Assembly (NCBI RefSeq): GCF_900107485.1
Contig: NZ_FNQE01000001.1
Span: forward strand, 62,001 to 126,000
Source: Proteiniborus ethanoligenes
GTDB lineage: Bacteria; Bacillota; Clostridia; Tissierellales; Proteiniboraceae
Direction of reading: 5' to 3'
Length of the DNA stretch: 64,000 nucleotides
The position numbers and the translations under genes were made by a program. How positions within the stretch are numbered: the first letter of the stretch is position 1; every line of letters begins with the position of its first letter. The notes under the pieces were generated by a model. That model was not told the DNA's origin. It saw only the letters and a list, made by a program, of their open reading frames with translations, and did no database searches. Below are positions 18,435-27,650 of this stretch, piece after piece.

Positions 18435-19826
18435 ATGGATTATACTTTATTAAAAGACATTTACAGACAGCAACATGATTACCTAGATAAAACTGTTAAA
18501 ATATCTGGGTGGGTAAGAACTATCAGAAGTTCTAAATCATTTGGGTTTATAGAAATTAATGACGGAAGCTTTTTCAAGAACATTCAAATCGTATTTGACG
18601 AAAGCTTATCAAATTTTGAGGAAGTATCAAAATATCCGATTAGCTCAGCTTTATCAATAGAGGGAACATTAGTAGAAACTCCTAATGCCAAGCAACCTTT
18701 CGAGATTAAAGCTGAAAAAATTGAACTAGAAGGTGTCTCTAGCCAAGATTATCCATTACAAAAGAAAAGACATAGTATGGAATACTTGAGGACTATTGCT
18801 CATTTAAGACCTAGAAGCAATACATTTTCAGCTGTATTTAGGGTTAGATCATTGGCAGCATATGCTATTCATAAATTTTTCCAAGAAAGAGGATTTGTTT
18901 ATGTACACACACCTATAATAACAGGAAGTGATGCAGAAGGTGCAGGAGAAATGTTTAGAGTATCTACTCTTGATCTTTTAAATGTGCCTAAAACTGAAGG
19001 TGGAAAAGTGGATTTCACTGAGGATTTTTTTGGAAAAGAAACAAATTTAACTGTAAGCGGTCAGCTAGAAGCAGAAAGCTATGCATTAGCTTTTAGAAAT
19101 GTTTATACTTTTGGTCCTACATTTAGAGCAGAGAACTCAAATACTGCAAGACATGCTGCAGAGTTTTGGATGATAGAGCCAGAAATAGCTTTTGCAGATT
19201 TAAAGGATGATATGGAATTAGCTGAGGATATGCTAAAATATATAATTGAATATGTTTTAGAAAATGCTCCTGAAGAAATGGAGTTTTTCAACTCCTTTAT
19301 TGATAAAGGCTTAATTGAAAGATTAACTAATATAGTAAATTCAGATTTTGGCAGCATTACCTATACTGAGGCAATTGAGTTGCTAGAAAAAGTTAAAGAT
19401 AGATTCGAGTATCCTGTAGAATGGGGATGCGATCTTCAAACAGAGCATGAAAGATATTTGACTGAAGAAGTATTTAAAAAGCCTGTATTTGTAATTAATT
19501 ATCCAAAGGATATAAAGGCTTTTTATATGAGATTAAATGATGATAACAAAACAGTTGCAGCAATGGATTTATTAGTACCAGGAATAGGCGAAATAATTGG
19601 TGGAAGCCAAAGAGAAGAGAGATTGGAAATTCTAGAAAAAAGAATGGAAGAAATGGATCTTGATAAAAGAGAATACTGGTGGTATTTAGAATTAAGAAAA
19701 TATGGTGGAACTAAGCATGCAGGTTTTGGCTTAGGCTTTGAAAGGGCTATTATGTATCTAACAGGAATGAGTAATATTAGAGATGTTATTCCTTTTCCTA
19801 GAACAGTAAATTCAGCTGAATTCTAA
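18435..19826 (+). CDS. asnS: Asparagine-tRNA ligase
   Basis: Charges tRNA-Asn in the cytoplasm. The 463-residue class IIb synthetase has an N-terminal OB fold ([20 protein letters not shown] at about 22-41). Its catalytic core shows [21 protein letters not shown] (motif 2 region, about 230-250) and [16 protein letters not shown] with [10 protein letters not shown] at the C-terminus (motif 3). The 463-residue length is typical of bacterial AsnRS. A GGAGG site precedes the ATG. It sits alone behind a T-box leader, so expression responds to uncharged tRNA-Asn. Confidence 0.97.
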   Translation: MDYTLLKDIYRQQHDYLDKTVKISGWVRTIRSSKSFGFIEINDGSFFKNIQIVFDESLSNFEEVSKYPISSALSIEGTLVETPNAKQPFEIKAEKIELEGVSSQDYPLQKKRHSMEYLRTIAHLRPRSNTFSAVFRVRSLAAYAIHKFFQERGFVYVHTPIITGSDAEGAGEMFRVSTLDLLNVPKTEGGKVDFTEDFFGKETNLTVSGQLEAESYALAFRNVYTFGPTFRAENSNTARHAAEFWMIEPEIAFADLKDDMELAEDMLKYIIEYVLENAPEEMEFFNSFIDKGLIERLTNIVNSDFGSITYTEAIELLEKVKDRFEYPVEWGCDLQTEHERYLTEEVFKKPVFVINYPKDIKAFYMRLNDDNKTVAAMDLLVPGIGEIIGGSQREERLEILEKRMEEMDLDKREYWWYLELRKYGGTKHAGFGLGFERAIMYLTGMSNIRDVIPFPRTVNSAEF

Positions 19827-19844
19827 TTAAATATAATAACATAA

Positions 19845-19925
19845 GCTTACTAGGCTAATTAAACTAAGGCTGTTTAAGGTTGATTTGATTTAATCTTAGA
19901 GTTGATACTAATTAGCTTAGTAAGC
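19845..19925. repeat. Long inverted repeat upstream of the SEC-C gene
   Basis: GCTTACTAGGCTAATTA at 19845-19861 pairs with TAATTAGCTTAGTAAGC at 19909-19925, 16 of 17 positions. An inner CTAAG/CTTAG pair extends the stem. There is no T-run. It ends about 25 bases before the start codon of the next gene, so it may be a structured leader or the end of the asnS transcript. Confidence 0.6.
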
Positions 19926-19949
19926 AGCTAAATAGAGGAGGACTAAAAC

Positions 19950-20447
19950 ATGAGTTTATATAAAGAATGGACAAATATAGCATATGAAGAAAGAGACCAA
20001 AAAGAATATAATGAATTTTGGAGCATTTATTTAGATAAAGAAAAAAATGTATATAAGAGCATACTAGAAAGTAAAGAAAATATTTTAACTGGTAGCATTG
20101 AAGAGCTTTCAGACAAATACAATCTGGATTCTACTACATTTGTAGGCTTTATAGATGGAATAAATACAAGCTTAATAAACCCCGTTGAAATAGAAAAACT
20201 TGAAGAAAATAGTGATGTTAAATTAGAGATAGATTTTGAAAAACTATATTTCAATATGCTAAATGCTAAGGCACCTTGGCTTTACGAGCTTCCAGAGTGG
20301 GAAGAAATCTTAAGCAAGGAAAAGAGGAAGGAAATAACAAAGGAATATAGAGCATCTAAAGTAATCGTAAAAGAAAAGAAGATAGGAAGGAATGAACCTT
20401 GTCCATGTGGCAGCGGTAAAAAGTATAAGAAATGCTGTGGACAATAA
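19950..20447 (+). CDS. SEC-C metal-binding motif protein
   Basis: A 165-residue protein, mostly helical and acidic, ending in [19 protein letters not shown] at about residues 147-165. That is the zinc-binding SEC-C motif known from the SecA tail and many small proteins. The upstream part is an uncharacterised domain found alone with SEC-C in clostridia. No enzymatic residues are recognised. The AGGAGG site fits the ATG. It may bind ribosomes or proteins through the zinc motif, as SEC-C does in SecA, but function is unknown. Confidence 0.8.
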   Translation: MSLYKEWTNIAYEERDQKEYNEFWSIYLDKEKNVYKSILESKENILTGSIEELSDKYNLDSTTFVGFIDGINTSLINPVEIEKLEENSDVKLEIDFEKLYFNMLNAKAPWLYELPEWEEILSKEKRKEITKEYRASKVIVKEKKIGRNEPCPCGSGKKYKKCCGQ

Positions 20448-20549
20448 TTTCATGGAATCAATATCCTAAAACTATTTAAGCTTAGTTTTATGATCAAGCA
20501 AAACTTTCATAGCTATCATAAATTTTGTGATTTTTATATATTATTATAA

Positions 20550-20597
20550 AAATAGTAGTAAATACTAGATTTAAGTATTTACTACTATTTTTTTTGT
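20550..20597 (+). terminator. Rho-independent terminator after the SEC-C gene region
   Basis: AAATAGTAGTAAATACT and AGTATTTACTACTATTT form a perfect 17-bp stem with a 7-base loop, followed by TTTTT. It ends transcription coming from asnS and the SEC-C gene. Confidence 0.9.
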
Positions 20598-20669
20598 TGC
20601 TTTTTTTATTGTGTTCTGATAACATATAATAAACAAAAGTTTAGTATATAAACAAAGGTTGGTGACGTG

Positions 20670-21767
20670 ATGACCTCAAGGGAAAAAGAAATTCTTTCAA
20701 TGATAAAGCAAAATTCAATGATATCTCAGCAGGAGATTGCTGATACATTAGGAATTGCAAGATCATCAGTTGCAGTGCATATTGCTAATTTGGTTAAAAA
20801 AGGCTATATAAAAGGCAAGGGATATGTACTAGGTGACAATAAATATGTAACAGTGATTGGTGGGGCTAATGTAGACATCCAAGGATTTTCATTTGAGGAG
20901 CTTAGATTTAAGGATTCTAATCCTGGGAAAGTCAAGGTATCTGCTGGGGGAGTAGGGAGAAATATTGCAGAAAACCTATCTAGACTAGGAATTCAAACTA
21001 AATTGATATCAGCATTTGGAGACGATTTATATGGTGAAAAAATAACAATTGAATGTAGAACTGCTGGGGTAGACATTGAAAACTGCTTAGTTTTAAAAAA
21101 TTCTCCTTCTTCATCTTATTTATCAATATTAGACGGAAATGGTGATATGAAAGTGGCCATTTCAGATATGGATATTATTAACGAGTTAAATATTGACTTT
21201 ATTAAATCAAAATCTCATATTATTGAGAACTCATCTGCTATAGTTATAGATACAAATTTATCCCAAGGTGTGATTGAATATCTTTTAAACAATTTTAGAC
21301 ATAAGACTTTTTTTATGGATACTGTGTCTATAACCAAGGCAAGAAAAGTAAGTGAGTTAATTGGTTACTTTCACACTATTAAGCCTAATATTTATGAAAC
21401 AGAGGAATTGACAGGTATTAAAATTAGTGGAGACAATGAATTAAGAAAAGCTGCTGAAGTGTTGATAAATAAAGGAGTAAAGCGAGTATTTATTAGCTTA
21501 GGAAGTAAGGGCGTATTCTACAAAGACCAGCATATAGAAAAACATGTAGATGCTACAGCTATTAAAGTAGTAAATGCTACAGGAGCAGGAGATGCTTTTA
21601 TGGCAGGCCTATTATATTGCTATATTAACAATATGGATATTGATGAAACAATAGTTTTTTCCATGTCAGCAGCTGAAATGGCCTTAAGTCATGAAAATAC
21701 AATTAACCCTAATATATCTGCTGAAAAATTATTAGAAAAAGTGAGGAGTGATAGAAATGTTAAATAA
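20670..21767 (+). CDS. psuK: HTH-containing PfkB-family pseudouridine kinase
   Basis: Phosphorylates pseudouridine to the 5'-phosphate, the first step of pseudouridine degradation. An N-terminal winged helix-turn-helix occupies residues 1-55 (SQQEIADTLGIARSSVAVHI), as in the YeiC-type kinases. A PfkB sugar kinase domain follows, with GGANVDIQG, SAGGVGRNIAENLSRLG and the catalytic NATGAGDAFMAGLLY at about residue 310. The ATG follows GGTGACG directly after an in-frame GTG. Its end overlaps the start of psuG by 11 bases, so the two are coupled. The HTH could make it autoregulatory; this is inference. Confidence 0.9.
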   Translation: MTSREKEILSMIKQNSMISQQEIADTLGIARSSVAVHIANLVKKGYIKGKGYVLGDNKYVTVIGGANVDIQGFSFEELRFKDSNPGKVKVSAGGVGRNIAENLSRLGIQTKLISAFGDDLYGEKITIECRTAGVDIENCLVLKNSPSSSYLSILDGNGDMKVAISDMDIINELNIDFIKSKSHIIENSSAIVIDTNLSQGVIEYLLNNFRHKTFFMDTVSITKARKVSELIGYFHTIKPNIYETEELTGIKISGDNELRKAAEVLINKGVKRVFISLGSKGVFYKDQHIEKHVDATAIKVVNATGAGDAFMAGLLYCYINNMDIDETIVFSMSAAEMALSHENTINPNISAEKLLEKVRSDRNVK

Positions 21768-22674
21768 ATATTTATCCATAAAACCAGAAATAGAATCTGC
21801 ATTAAAAAATGGTGACCCTGTAGTAGCTTTAGAATCAACAATTATATCTCATGGAATGCCTTATCCGGAAAATATAAAAACTGCTAGAGAAGTTGAAAGG
21901 ATAGTAAGGGATAATGGAGCAATTCCAGCAACTATAGCAATAATAAATGGGAAGCTAGTAGTTGGGCTAGATGAAGATGAGCTAGAGCTTTTAGGAAAAG
22001 GAAAAAATATAGTAAAAGCTAGTAGGAGAGATTTACCTTTTATTATAGCTAAAGAAATGAATGGCGCTACTACTGTAGCTGCAACTATGATAATAGCAGC
22101 TATGGCTGGTATAAAGGTATTTGCTACTGGAGGTATTGGTGGTGTTCATAGGCAGGCACAAGAAACCTTTGATATTTCTGCCGATTTGCAAGAGCTATCA
22201 AATACAAATGTGGCTGTAGTGTGTGCAGGAGCAAAGTCCATATTAGACATTGGTCTTACATTAGAGTATCTTGAAACCCAAGGCGTTCCAGTAGTTGGCT
22301 TTGGAACAGATGAATTTCCTGCTTTTTATACTAGAAAGAGCGGTTATAAGGTAGATTATAAAGTAGACTCTGAAATAGAGCTGGCAAAGGCAATAAAAGC
22401 AAAATGGGACTTACAGCTAAAGGGTGGTTTAGTAATAGGAAATCCAATACCATATGAATATGAAATGAGCTATGAAGAGATAAACAAAGCTATAGAGAAT
22501 GCCTTAATGGAAGCAGATAACAATGGAATAAAAGGCAAAGAAGCTACGCCTTTCCTACTTTCTAAGGTAAAAGAAATAACTGCTGGAAAAAGCTTAGATT
22601 CAAACATTCAGTTAGTATACAACAATGCTAGACTAGCAGCAAAATTATCTGTTGAACTAAGCAAGCTGTATTAA
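21757..22674 (+). CDS. psuG: Pseudouridine-5'-phosphate glycosidase
   Basis: Splits pseudouridine 5'-phosphate reversibly into uracil and ribose 5-phosphate. The 305-residue protein shows PVVALESTIISHGMPYP at the N-terminus, the catalytic-lysine strand region near NGATTVAATM and FATGGIGGVHR, and the RKSGY segment. The start is placed at the ATG after GAGGAGTGATAGAA. Together with the preceding kinase it forms a complete pathway for salvaging modified nucleoside from RNA turnover. No transporter gene accompanies the pair. Confidence 0.95.
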   Translation: MLNKYLSIKPEIESALKNGDPVVALESTIISHGMPYPENIKTAREVERIVRDNGAIPATIAIINGKLVVGLDEDELELLGKGKNIVKASRRDLPFIIAKEMNGATTVAATMIIAAMAGIKVFATGGIGGVHRQAQETFDISADLQELSNTNVAVVCAGAKSILDIGLTLEYLETQGVPVVGFGTDEFPAFYTRKSGYKVDYKVDSEIELAKAIKAKWDLQLKGGLVIGNPIPYEYEMSYEEINKAIENALMEADNNGIKGKEATPFLLSKVKEITAGKSLDSNIQLVYNNARLAAKLSVELSKLY

Positions 22675-22755
22675 TTATAAGAAACAAAATTGCTGCAAGT
22701 TGTCATTTGTTTTGTAGAAAAATGTCTAAAACATAATAATTATTGCAAAAACAGC

Positions 22756-22784
22756 TTGACATATATATAGATATAGTCCATAAT
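22756..22784 (+). promoter_or_regulatory. Promoter of the lysine-riboswitch transcript
   Basis: TTGACA at 22756-22761 and CATAAT at 22779-22784 with 17-base spacing, immediately before the riboswitch. Confidence 0.75.
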
Positions 22785-22800
22785 AGTAAAAAAGTGAATA

Positions 22801-22975
22801 TTTTGTAGGTAGAGGTGCAATGTTTAATAGTAATATAGTGGAGGTAAGCACTGTGAAGCTATATGAAAGGAAATATTGCCGAAACATACAACTGATGCTT
22901 TAAGGTTGTATAGTTGGTTTTGCATAGAATATGTGCGGAACTGTCACAAAGTTATTTGTGGAGAGCTATCATTCA
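22801..22975 (+). ncRNA. Lysine riboswitch (L box)
   Basis: The leader carries the conserved L-box landmarks in order: GTAGAGGTGC at 22809, the AGTAA stretch, GGAGGTAAGC, ATTGCCGAAAC at about 22875, the ACTGTCAC element at about 22940 and the closing GGAGAGCTATC at about 22960. A terminator follows at 23010-23045. When lysine is bound, transcription should stop before the transporter genes, so the ABC transporter downstream is predicted to import lysine. Confidence 0.88.
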
Positions 22976-23009
22976 AATTAGTACACATATTATTTTTTAT
23001 TTTTGTGTG

Positions 23010-23045
23010 TAAGACTCTGAGTGAAGGCCCAGAGTCTTTTTTATT
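23010..23045 (+). terminator. Regulated terminator of the lysine riboswitch
   Basis: AAGACTCTG and CAGAGTCTT with a 10-base loop, followed by TTTTTT. It is the expression platform of the upstream riboswitch. Confidence 0.9.
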
Positions 23046-23105
23046 TTGATGAACTCTTCTCTTTTACCACTTCACTTAATTTAACTTAAAACAGGAGGAG
23101 ATATT

Positions 23106-23972
23106 ATGAAAGGATTTAGTTTTAATTATGGTGTAGTTATTAGGAAAAAAGTTTCAATATTAATGGCATTAGCTTTATTAGCTGTAGTGCTATTGACAGG
23201 ATGTGGATCAAATAGTAAAAATCCATCAACAACTGATGCAGGAACATTTAAGGTAGGTCTTGAAGCAGGATATGCACCATTTAACTGGACTCAAATGGAT
23301 GATTCAAATGGTGGTGTTAAAATTGAAGGTAATCCAGAATATGCAGGTGGATATGATGTGGAAATAGCTAAAAGAATTGCTGAAGGATTGGGCAAAGAAT
23401 TAGTTATTGTTAAAACCGAATGGGATGGACTTTTACCAGCATTAACTTCTGGTACAATAGATGCAATAATAGCTGGAATGTCTCCAACAGCAGAAAGAGC
23501 AGAGTCTATAGATTTTTCAGATAATTATTATAAATCAGATTTAGTTATGGTTGTTAAAAAAGGTGGAAGCTATGAAGGAGCTACTTCTATTCAAGATTTT
23601 AATGGTGCAAGAATAACAGCTCAATTAAATACTTTCCATTATACAGTAATAGATCAAATTCAAGGAGTAATAAAAGAAACTGCAATGGACAATTTTCCAG
23701 CAATGAGAGTCGCTCTTGAATCTGGCATTATAGATGGATATGTTTCAGAGCGCCCAGAGGGGGTTAGCGCTTCATCTGCAAACGAAAACTTTACATTCGT
23801 AGAATTTAGTGATGGTTTTGTTACATCAGATGAAGATACAGCAATTGCTGTAGGCCTTGTAAAAGGTAGTGAATTAACTGAAAAGATAAATGAGATATTA
23901 GCAGGTATATCAGAGGAAGAACGTCAGAGCATTATGGATAATGCTATAAAAAATCAACCAGCAGCTCAATAA
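23106..23972 (+). CDS. Amino acid (probably lysine) ABC transporter substrate-binding lipoprotein
   Basis: Type 3 periplasmic-binding-protein fold, 288 residues. The N-terminal hydrophobic segment ends in the lipobox LTGC at about residues 30-33, so the protein is lipid-anchored on the outside of the membrane. Typical features follow: FKVGLEAGYAPFNW, YDVEIAKRIAEGLG, WDGLLPALTSGTIDAIIAGMS and SIDFSDNYY. It lies behind a lysine riboswitch and is followed by permease and ATPase genes, so lysine or a close cationic relative is the likely ligand. A hairpin after the gene may trim mRNA so that the binding protein is made in excess. Confidence 0.92.
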   Translation: MKGFSFNYGVVIRKKVSILMALALLAVVLLTGCGSNSKNPSTTDAGTFKVGLEAGYAPFNWTQMDDSNGGVKIEGNPEYAGGYDVEIAKRIAEGLGKELVIVKTEWDGLLPALTSGTIDAIIAGMSPTAERAESIDFSDNYYKSDLVMVVKKGGSYEGATSIQDFNGARITAQLNTFHYTVIDQIQGVIKETAMDNFPAMRVALESGIIDGYVSERPEGVSASSANENFTFVEFSDGFVTSDEDTAIAVGLVKGSELTEKINEILAGISEEERQSIMDNAIKNQPAAQ

Positions 23973-23980
23973 TCATGTTT

Positions 23981-24014
23981 TGAAACTGACTTCACTATAA
24001 GATAGTCAGTTTCA
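23981..24014 (+). terminator. Intra-operon hairpin after the binding-protein gene
   Basis: TGAAACTGACT and AGTCAGTTTCA form a perfect stem with a loop of about 12 bases, followed by a short T-rich tail. Such stems between binding-protein and permease genes commonly act as leaky terminators or 3'-end stabilisers. Confidence 0.65.
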
Positions 24015-24039
24015 TAATTTTATTTGAGGAGGTAAAAAT

Positions 24040-24822
24040 ATGAGCTTTGAATCCGTAGTAAAAATCGCTGTAAACAATTGGCCAATGTTTGTTCGTGGAG
24101 CTGGTATGACGCTTCTAATTTCTATTATAGGTACTATTGCAGGTCTTATTATAGGATTATTAGTTGGTATTATAAGAACTATACCAATACCCGAGAAAGG
24201 AATAAAAAGAAGATATCTTAAAGTTATAAATACTGTTCTATCTATTTATATAGAATTTTTCAGAGGTACACCTATGATAGTGCAGGCAATGGTAATATAT
24301 TATGGTTCTGCTCAAGCATTTGGGATACGTATGGACCCAATAGCTGCAGCAATATTCATCGTATCTATTAATACAGGTGCCTATATGTCAGAAATAGTTC
24401 GAGGAGGCATTATTTCAATAGATAGAGGACAGTTTGAAGCTGCTCATGCTCTAGGCATGAATCATGTTCAAACAATGACTAATGTAGTATTGCCACAAGT
24501 AATCCGAAACATTTTACCAGCAACCGGTAACGAGTTTGTAATCAATATTAAAGATACCTCAGTACTAAATGTAATAACTGTAACAGAGTTATTTTTCCAA
24601 ACAAAATCAATTGCAGGTAGTACCTTTAAGTTTTTCGAACCCTTCTTTGTGGCAAGTATTATATATTTAGTAATGACCTTTACCGTCACTAGAATATTAC
24701 GTTTGATTGAGAAAAAAATGGATGGTCCAGCTAATTACATCATGGCAGGAAATCAAATGCAAGTAGAAAGACCCGAGGACATAGTTCGCAAGGTACAAAA
24801 TAAAGACAGGACTAAATATTAG
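24040..24822 (+). CDS. Amino acid ABC transporter permease
   Basis: A 260-residue HisM/GlnP-type membrane protein with about five transmembrane segments. The EAA loop contacting the ATPase reads [17 protein letters not shown] at about residue 130, and [11 protein letters not shown], the conserved polar amino acid permease motif, is at about 70. It is the only permease in the operon, so it presumably homodimerises. A GGAGG site precedes the ATG. It lies 17 bases before the ATPase gene. By the upstream lysine riboswitch it should transport lysine. Confidence 0.93.
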   Translation: MSFESVVKIAVNNWPMFVRGAGMTLLISIIGTIAGLIIGLLVGIIRTIPIPEKGIKRRYLKVINTVLSIYIEFFRGTPMIVQAMVIYYGSAQAFGIRMDPIAAAIFIVSINTGAYMSEIVRGGIISIDRGQFEAAHALGMNHVQTMTNVVLPQVIRNILPATGNEFVINIKDTSVLNVITVTELFFQTKSIAGSTFKFFEPFFVASIIYLVMTFTVTRILRLIEKKMDGPANYIMAGNQMQVERPEDIVRKVQNKDRTKY

Positions 24823-24838
24823 GGACAGGAGGGTAAAT

Positions 24839-25579
24839 ATGGAAAAGGTAATTAACATACAACATTTAAGCAAATCCTTCGGAACCCATGAAGTGTTAAA
24901 GGATATTAATTTTTCAGTAAATAAAGGAGAAGTGGTTTGCATTATTGGTTCATCTGGTTCTGGCAAATCAACATTACTTCGTTGTATCAATCTATTAGAA
25001 AAGCCAAGTAGTGGGGAAATAATATATAATGGTGAAAATATATTAGATGATAAGCACGATATATATGGATATAGGACAAAATTAGGTATGGTATTTCAGC
25101 AGTTTAATCTGTTCAATAATCACAATGTTTTAAATAACTGTATAGTTGGTCAGATGAAGGTGCTTAAACGTTCAAAAGAAGAAGCAGAGCAGATAGCCAT
25201 GAAGTATTTAAAAACTGTTGGAATGGAAGGATTTATAAATGCAAATCCAAAGCAGTTATCTGGTGGTCAAAAACAGCGTGTTGCTATTGCTAGAGCACTT
25301 GCAATGGAACCGGATGTTATGCTATTTGATGAACCTACGTCAGCTCTTGATCCAGAGATGGTAGGTGAAGTTCTTAAGGTCATGAAAGAACTTGCTGAAA
25401 CAGGACTTACTATGTTAATAGTTACTCATGAAATGGGATTTGCTAAGGAAGTGTCTGACCGTGTTGTATTTATGGATAATGGAGTTATTGCAGAAGAAGG
25501 AACTCCAGAGCAAATTTTTAATAATCCAACCCAAGAACGTACCAAGGAGTTTTTACAACGTATATTGAAACAAATGTAG
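24839..25579 (+). CDS. Amino acid ABC transporter ATP-binding protein
   Basis: A 246-residue ATPase of the GlnQ/HisP type. The Walker A motif GSSGSGKST is at about residues 38-46, the Q-loop at VFQQFNLF, the signature [15 protein letters not shown] at about 140, the Walker B region [12 protein letters not shown], and the H-loop in VTHEMGF. It energises the upstream permease. It is the last gene of the riboswitch-controlled operon, closed by a terminator at 25639-25673. Confidence 0.96.
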   Translation: MEKVINIQHLSKSFGTHEVLKDINFSVNKGEVVCIIGSSGSGKSTLLRCINLLEKPSSGEIIYNGENILDDKHDIYGYRTKLGMVFQQFNLFNNHNVLNNCIVGQMKVLKRSKEEAEQIAMKYLKTVGMEGFINANPKQLSGGQKQRVAIARALAMEPDVMLFDEPTSALDPEMVGEVLKVMKELAETGLTMLIVTHEMGFAKEVSDRVVFMDNGVIAEEGTPEQIFNNPTQERTKEFLQRILKQM

Positions 25580-25638
25580 TAAAGACTTTTACTAATATTT
25601 ATTGAGATTAACCATATATGTTCACTTCCTATAATATA

Positions 25639-25673
25639 AAAACTCATCTATTGCTTCAAGGATGAGTTTTTTG
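25639..25673 (+). terminator. Terminator of the ABC transporter operon
   Basis: AAAACTCATC and GATGAGTTTT flank a loop of about 13 bases and are followed by a short T-run. Confidence 0.85.
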
Positions 25674-25776
25674 ATTTATTGCAAAAAGTTGATAATATAC
25701 ATGCGAATTTAGTTGACATAATTTGTTCATTGAATTCCTCTAGCTGTTCCTTTAAGGTATAGTAAGGAGGGGTTAT

Positions 25777-27387
25777 ATGAAAGGAAAAAAATTATTGTTC
25801 GCAATTGTATCATTAGTTATAATAATGATTGTATCTGTTATTTTTATTAAACCAGAAGAGGGACAAGCCGAAATTAATAGATTTAATATGAGTTATTTAT
25901 ATTTTGGAGATGTAAATAGCCAAATAAAACTTGTTGAAAATACTAATAGTTCATTAAATGTAGTCTCTCCTAGTTATTTTGATATAAACCAGGATGGGAG
26001 TTTAAAGATTACTAGTTTAATAGATACTAAATTTATAAAAAGCATGCATAATCAAAATATTAAGGTAGTTCCCTTTATAAGCAACCATTGGAATAGAGAA
26101 TTAGGTAGAATTGCATTATTAAATAGAGAAAAACTAGCCCAGGAAGTAGTTGAGGCAGTAAAAAAATATAATCTAGATGGGGTCAACATAGATATTGAAA
26201 ACGTAACTGAAGCTGATAAGGAGAATTATACTGACTTTGTTAGGCTTATTAAAAGTAAGCTACCTCTAGGAAAAGAGGTTTCTGTGGCAGTAGCTGCGAA
26301 TCCTAGAGGATTTACTACTGGCTGGCACGGTTCATATGACTATAAATCACTGGCAAAACATTGTGATTATCTAATGATAATGGCCTATGATGAAAGCTAC
26401 TATGGAAGTAAACCTGGTCCTGTGGCAAGCAAAGCCTTTGTGGAAAACTCAATAAAATATGCACTAGGCCAAGTGAGTCCTGAAAAGATAGTGTTAGGCA
26501 TACCTTTTTTTGGTAGATATTGGTCCGAAAGTGAAGCCATAGGCGGTACAGGTATAAGTTTAGCAAGAGTTGATTCGGTAATTAAAGCTTACAATGGGAA
26601 GAAATATTTTGATAAAACAACTATGTCACCATATGCAACTTTTACAATTAATGAAAATGATGAGAAAATACTTGTTAATGGGAAAATATTGTCTGCTGGA
26701 AGTTATACTATATGGTATGAAAATGAGGATTCTATTAAGGACAAGCTGCAATTAGTTCATAAATATAATTTAAAAGGCACAGGTAGCTGGTCCTTAGGCC
26801 AGGAGCTGCCTAGCACATGGGATTATTATAAATTATGGCTTAATAGTAAGTATTTTTCAGATATACAAGAGAGCTGGGCAAAGGATGATATAATTTCAAT
26901 AGTTGGTATAGGATGGATGAAAGGAACATCAAATGTAAATTTTTCTCCTAATTCAATTATAACAAGAGCACAAGCGGCAGTTACTTTAGTTAGAGCATTA
27001 GAATTGGAAGAAATAAATGTGCCTGAGGAAATAAAGTTTGATGATGTTTCTAAAAATCATTGGGCATATAGAGAAGTTCAAATAGCTGCAAATAAGGATA
27101 TTTTTAAAGGTATGGGTGGTAATAAATTTGATCCTGAGCAACATATAACCAGAGAGCAAATGGCAACTTTATTAAGCAGAATCATCGAGAAAGATGAAAA
27201 CACTATTATAGATAATAAAAATCCATTTATTGATGTTAAAAACGGATGGTCATACAATTCAATAATTGAGATGAATAGCTTAGGTATTTTTAAGGGATTT
27301 GAGGATAAAACCTTTAGACCAAGTGAGAAAATGTCTAGGGCACAAATGGCTGCAGTACTCAATAGAATAAAAGATTTAATTAAGTAA
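25777..27387 (+). CDS. GH18 glycosidase with three SLH domains
   Basis: A secreted 536-residue protein. Residues 1-31 are a signal peptide or anchor. Residues about 40-360 form a GH18 barrel like the spore cortex/coat hydrolases YaaH and YdhD, with the catalytic-strand motif DGVNIDIE at about 133-140 (final Glu is the acid) and LMIMAYDESYY. Three S-layer homology repeats cover about 365-535 (ITRAQAAVTLVRAL, ITREQMATLLSRI, MSRAQMAAVLNRI), which bind pyruvylated wall polymer. It probably hydrolyses N-acetylglucosaminyl bonds in peptidoglycan while held on the wall. GGAGGGG precedes the ATG. Monocistronic, with its own terminator. Confidence 0.88.
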   Translation: MKGKKLLFAIVSLVIIMIVSVIFIKPEEGQAEINRFNMSYLYFGDVNSQIKLVENTNSSLNVVSPSYFDINQDGSLKITSLIDTKFIKSMHNQNIKVVPFISNHWNRELGRIALLNREKLAQEVVEAVKKYNLDGVNIDIENVTEADKENYTDFVRLIKSKLPLGKEVSVAVAANPRGFTTGWHGSYDYKSLAKHCDYLMIMAYDESYYGSKPGPVASKAFVENSIKYALGQVSPEKIVLGIPFFGRYWSESEAIGGTGISLARVDSVIKAYNGKKYFDKTTMSPYATFTINENDEKILVNGKILSAGSYTIWYENEDSIKDKLQLVHKYNLKGTGSWSLGQELPSTWDYYKLWLNSKYFSDIQESWAKDDIISIVGIGWMKGTSNVNFSPNSIITRAQAAVTLVRALELEEINVPEEIKFDDVSKNHWAYREVQIAANKDIFKGMGGNKFDPEQHITREQMATLLSRIIEKDENTIIDNKNPFIDVKNGWSYNSIIEMNSLGIFKGFEDKTFRPSEKMSRAQMAAVLNRIKDLIK

Positions 27388-27401
27388 ATATATAATAAAT
27401 A

Positions 27402-27434
27402 AAATACGAGCAGAAATTTTTCTGCTCATATTTT
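27402..27434 (+). terminator. Terminator after the GH18-SLH gene
   Basis: GAGCAGAAA and TTTCTGCTC with a 2-base spacer, flanked by A-rich and T-rich sequence on either side. Confidence 0.8.
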
Positions 27435-27650
27435 ATTTATATACATGTATTAACTATTATCTATGTGAAATTACTATAATATAAAAAAAGTGTAATAATT
27501 AATAATATTAAAGTTTAAATACTTTTGTGATATAATTATCGAAGAGCTCATAATTATTAGGTATTATCACTATTTCCATTAATTAAACCAAATATTATGA
27601 GTAAAACATGTAATAATAATGATTGTTAGCCAAATAACGGAGGTGCAAGC

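Noticed and set aside
27547-27601. CTCATAAT/ATTATGAG inverted repeat before the threonine dehydrogenase gene
   Set aside because: Eight AT-rich bases separated by about 40; expected by chance in this composition, and no riboswitch features are present.
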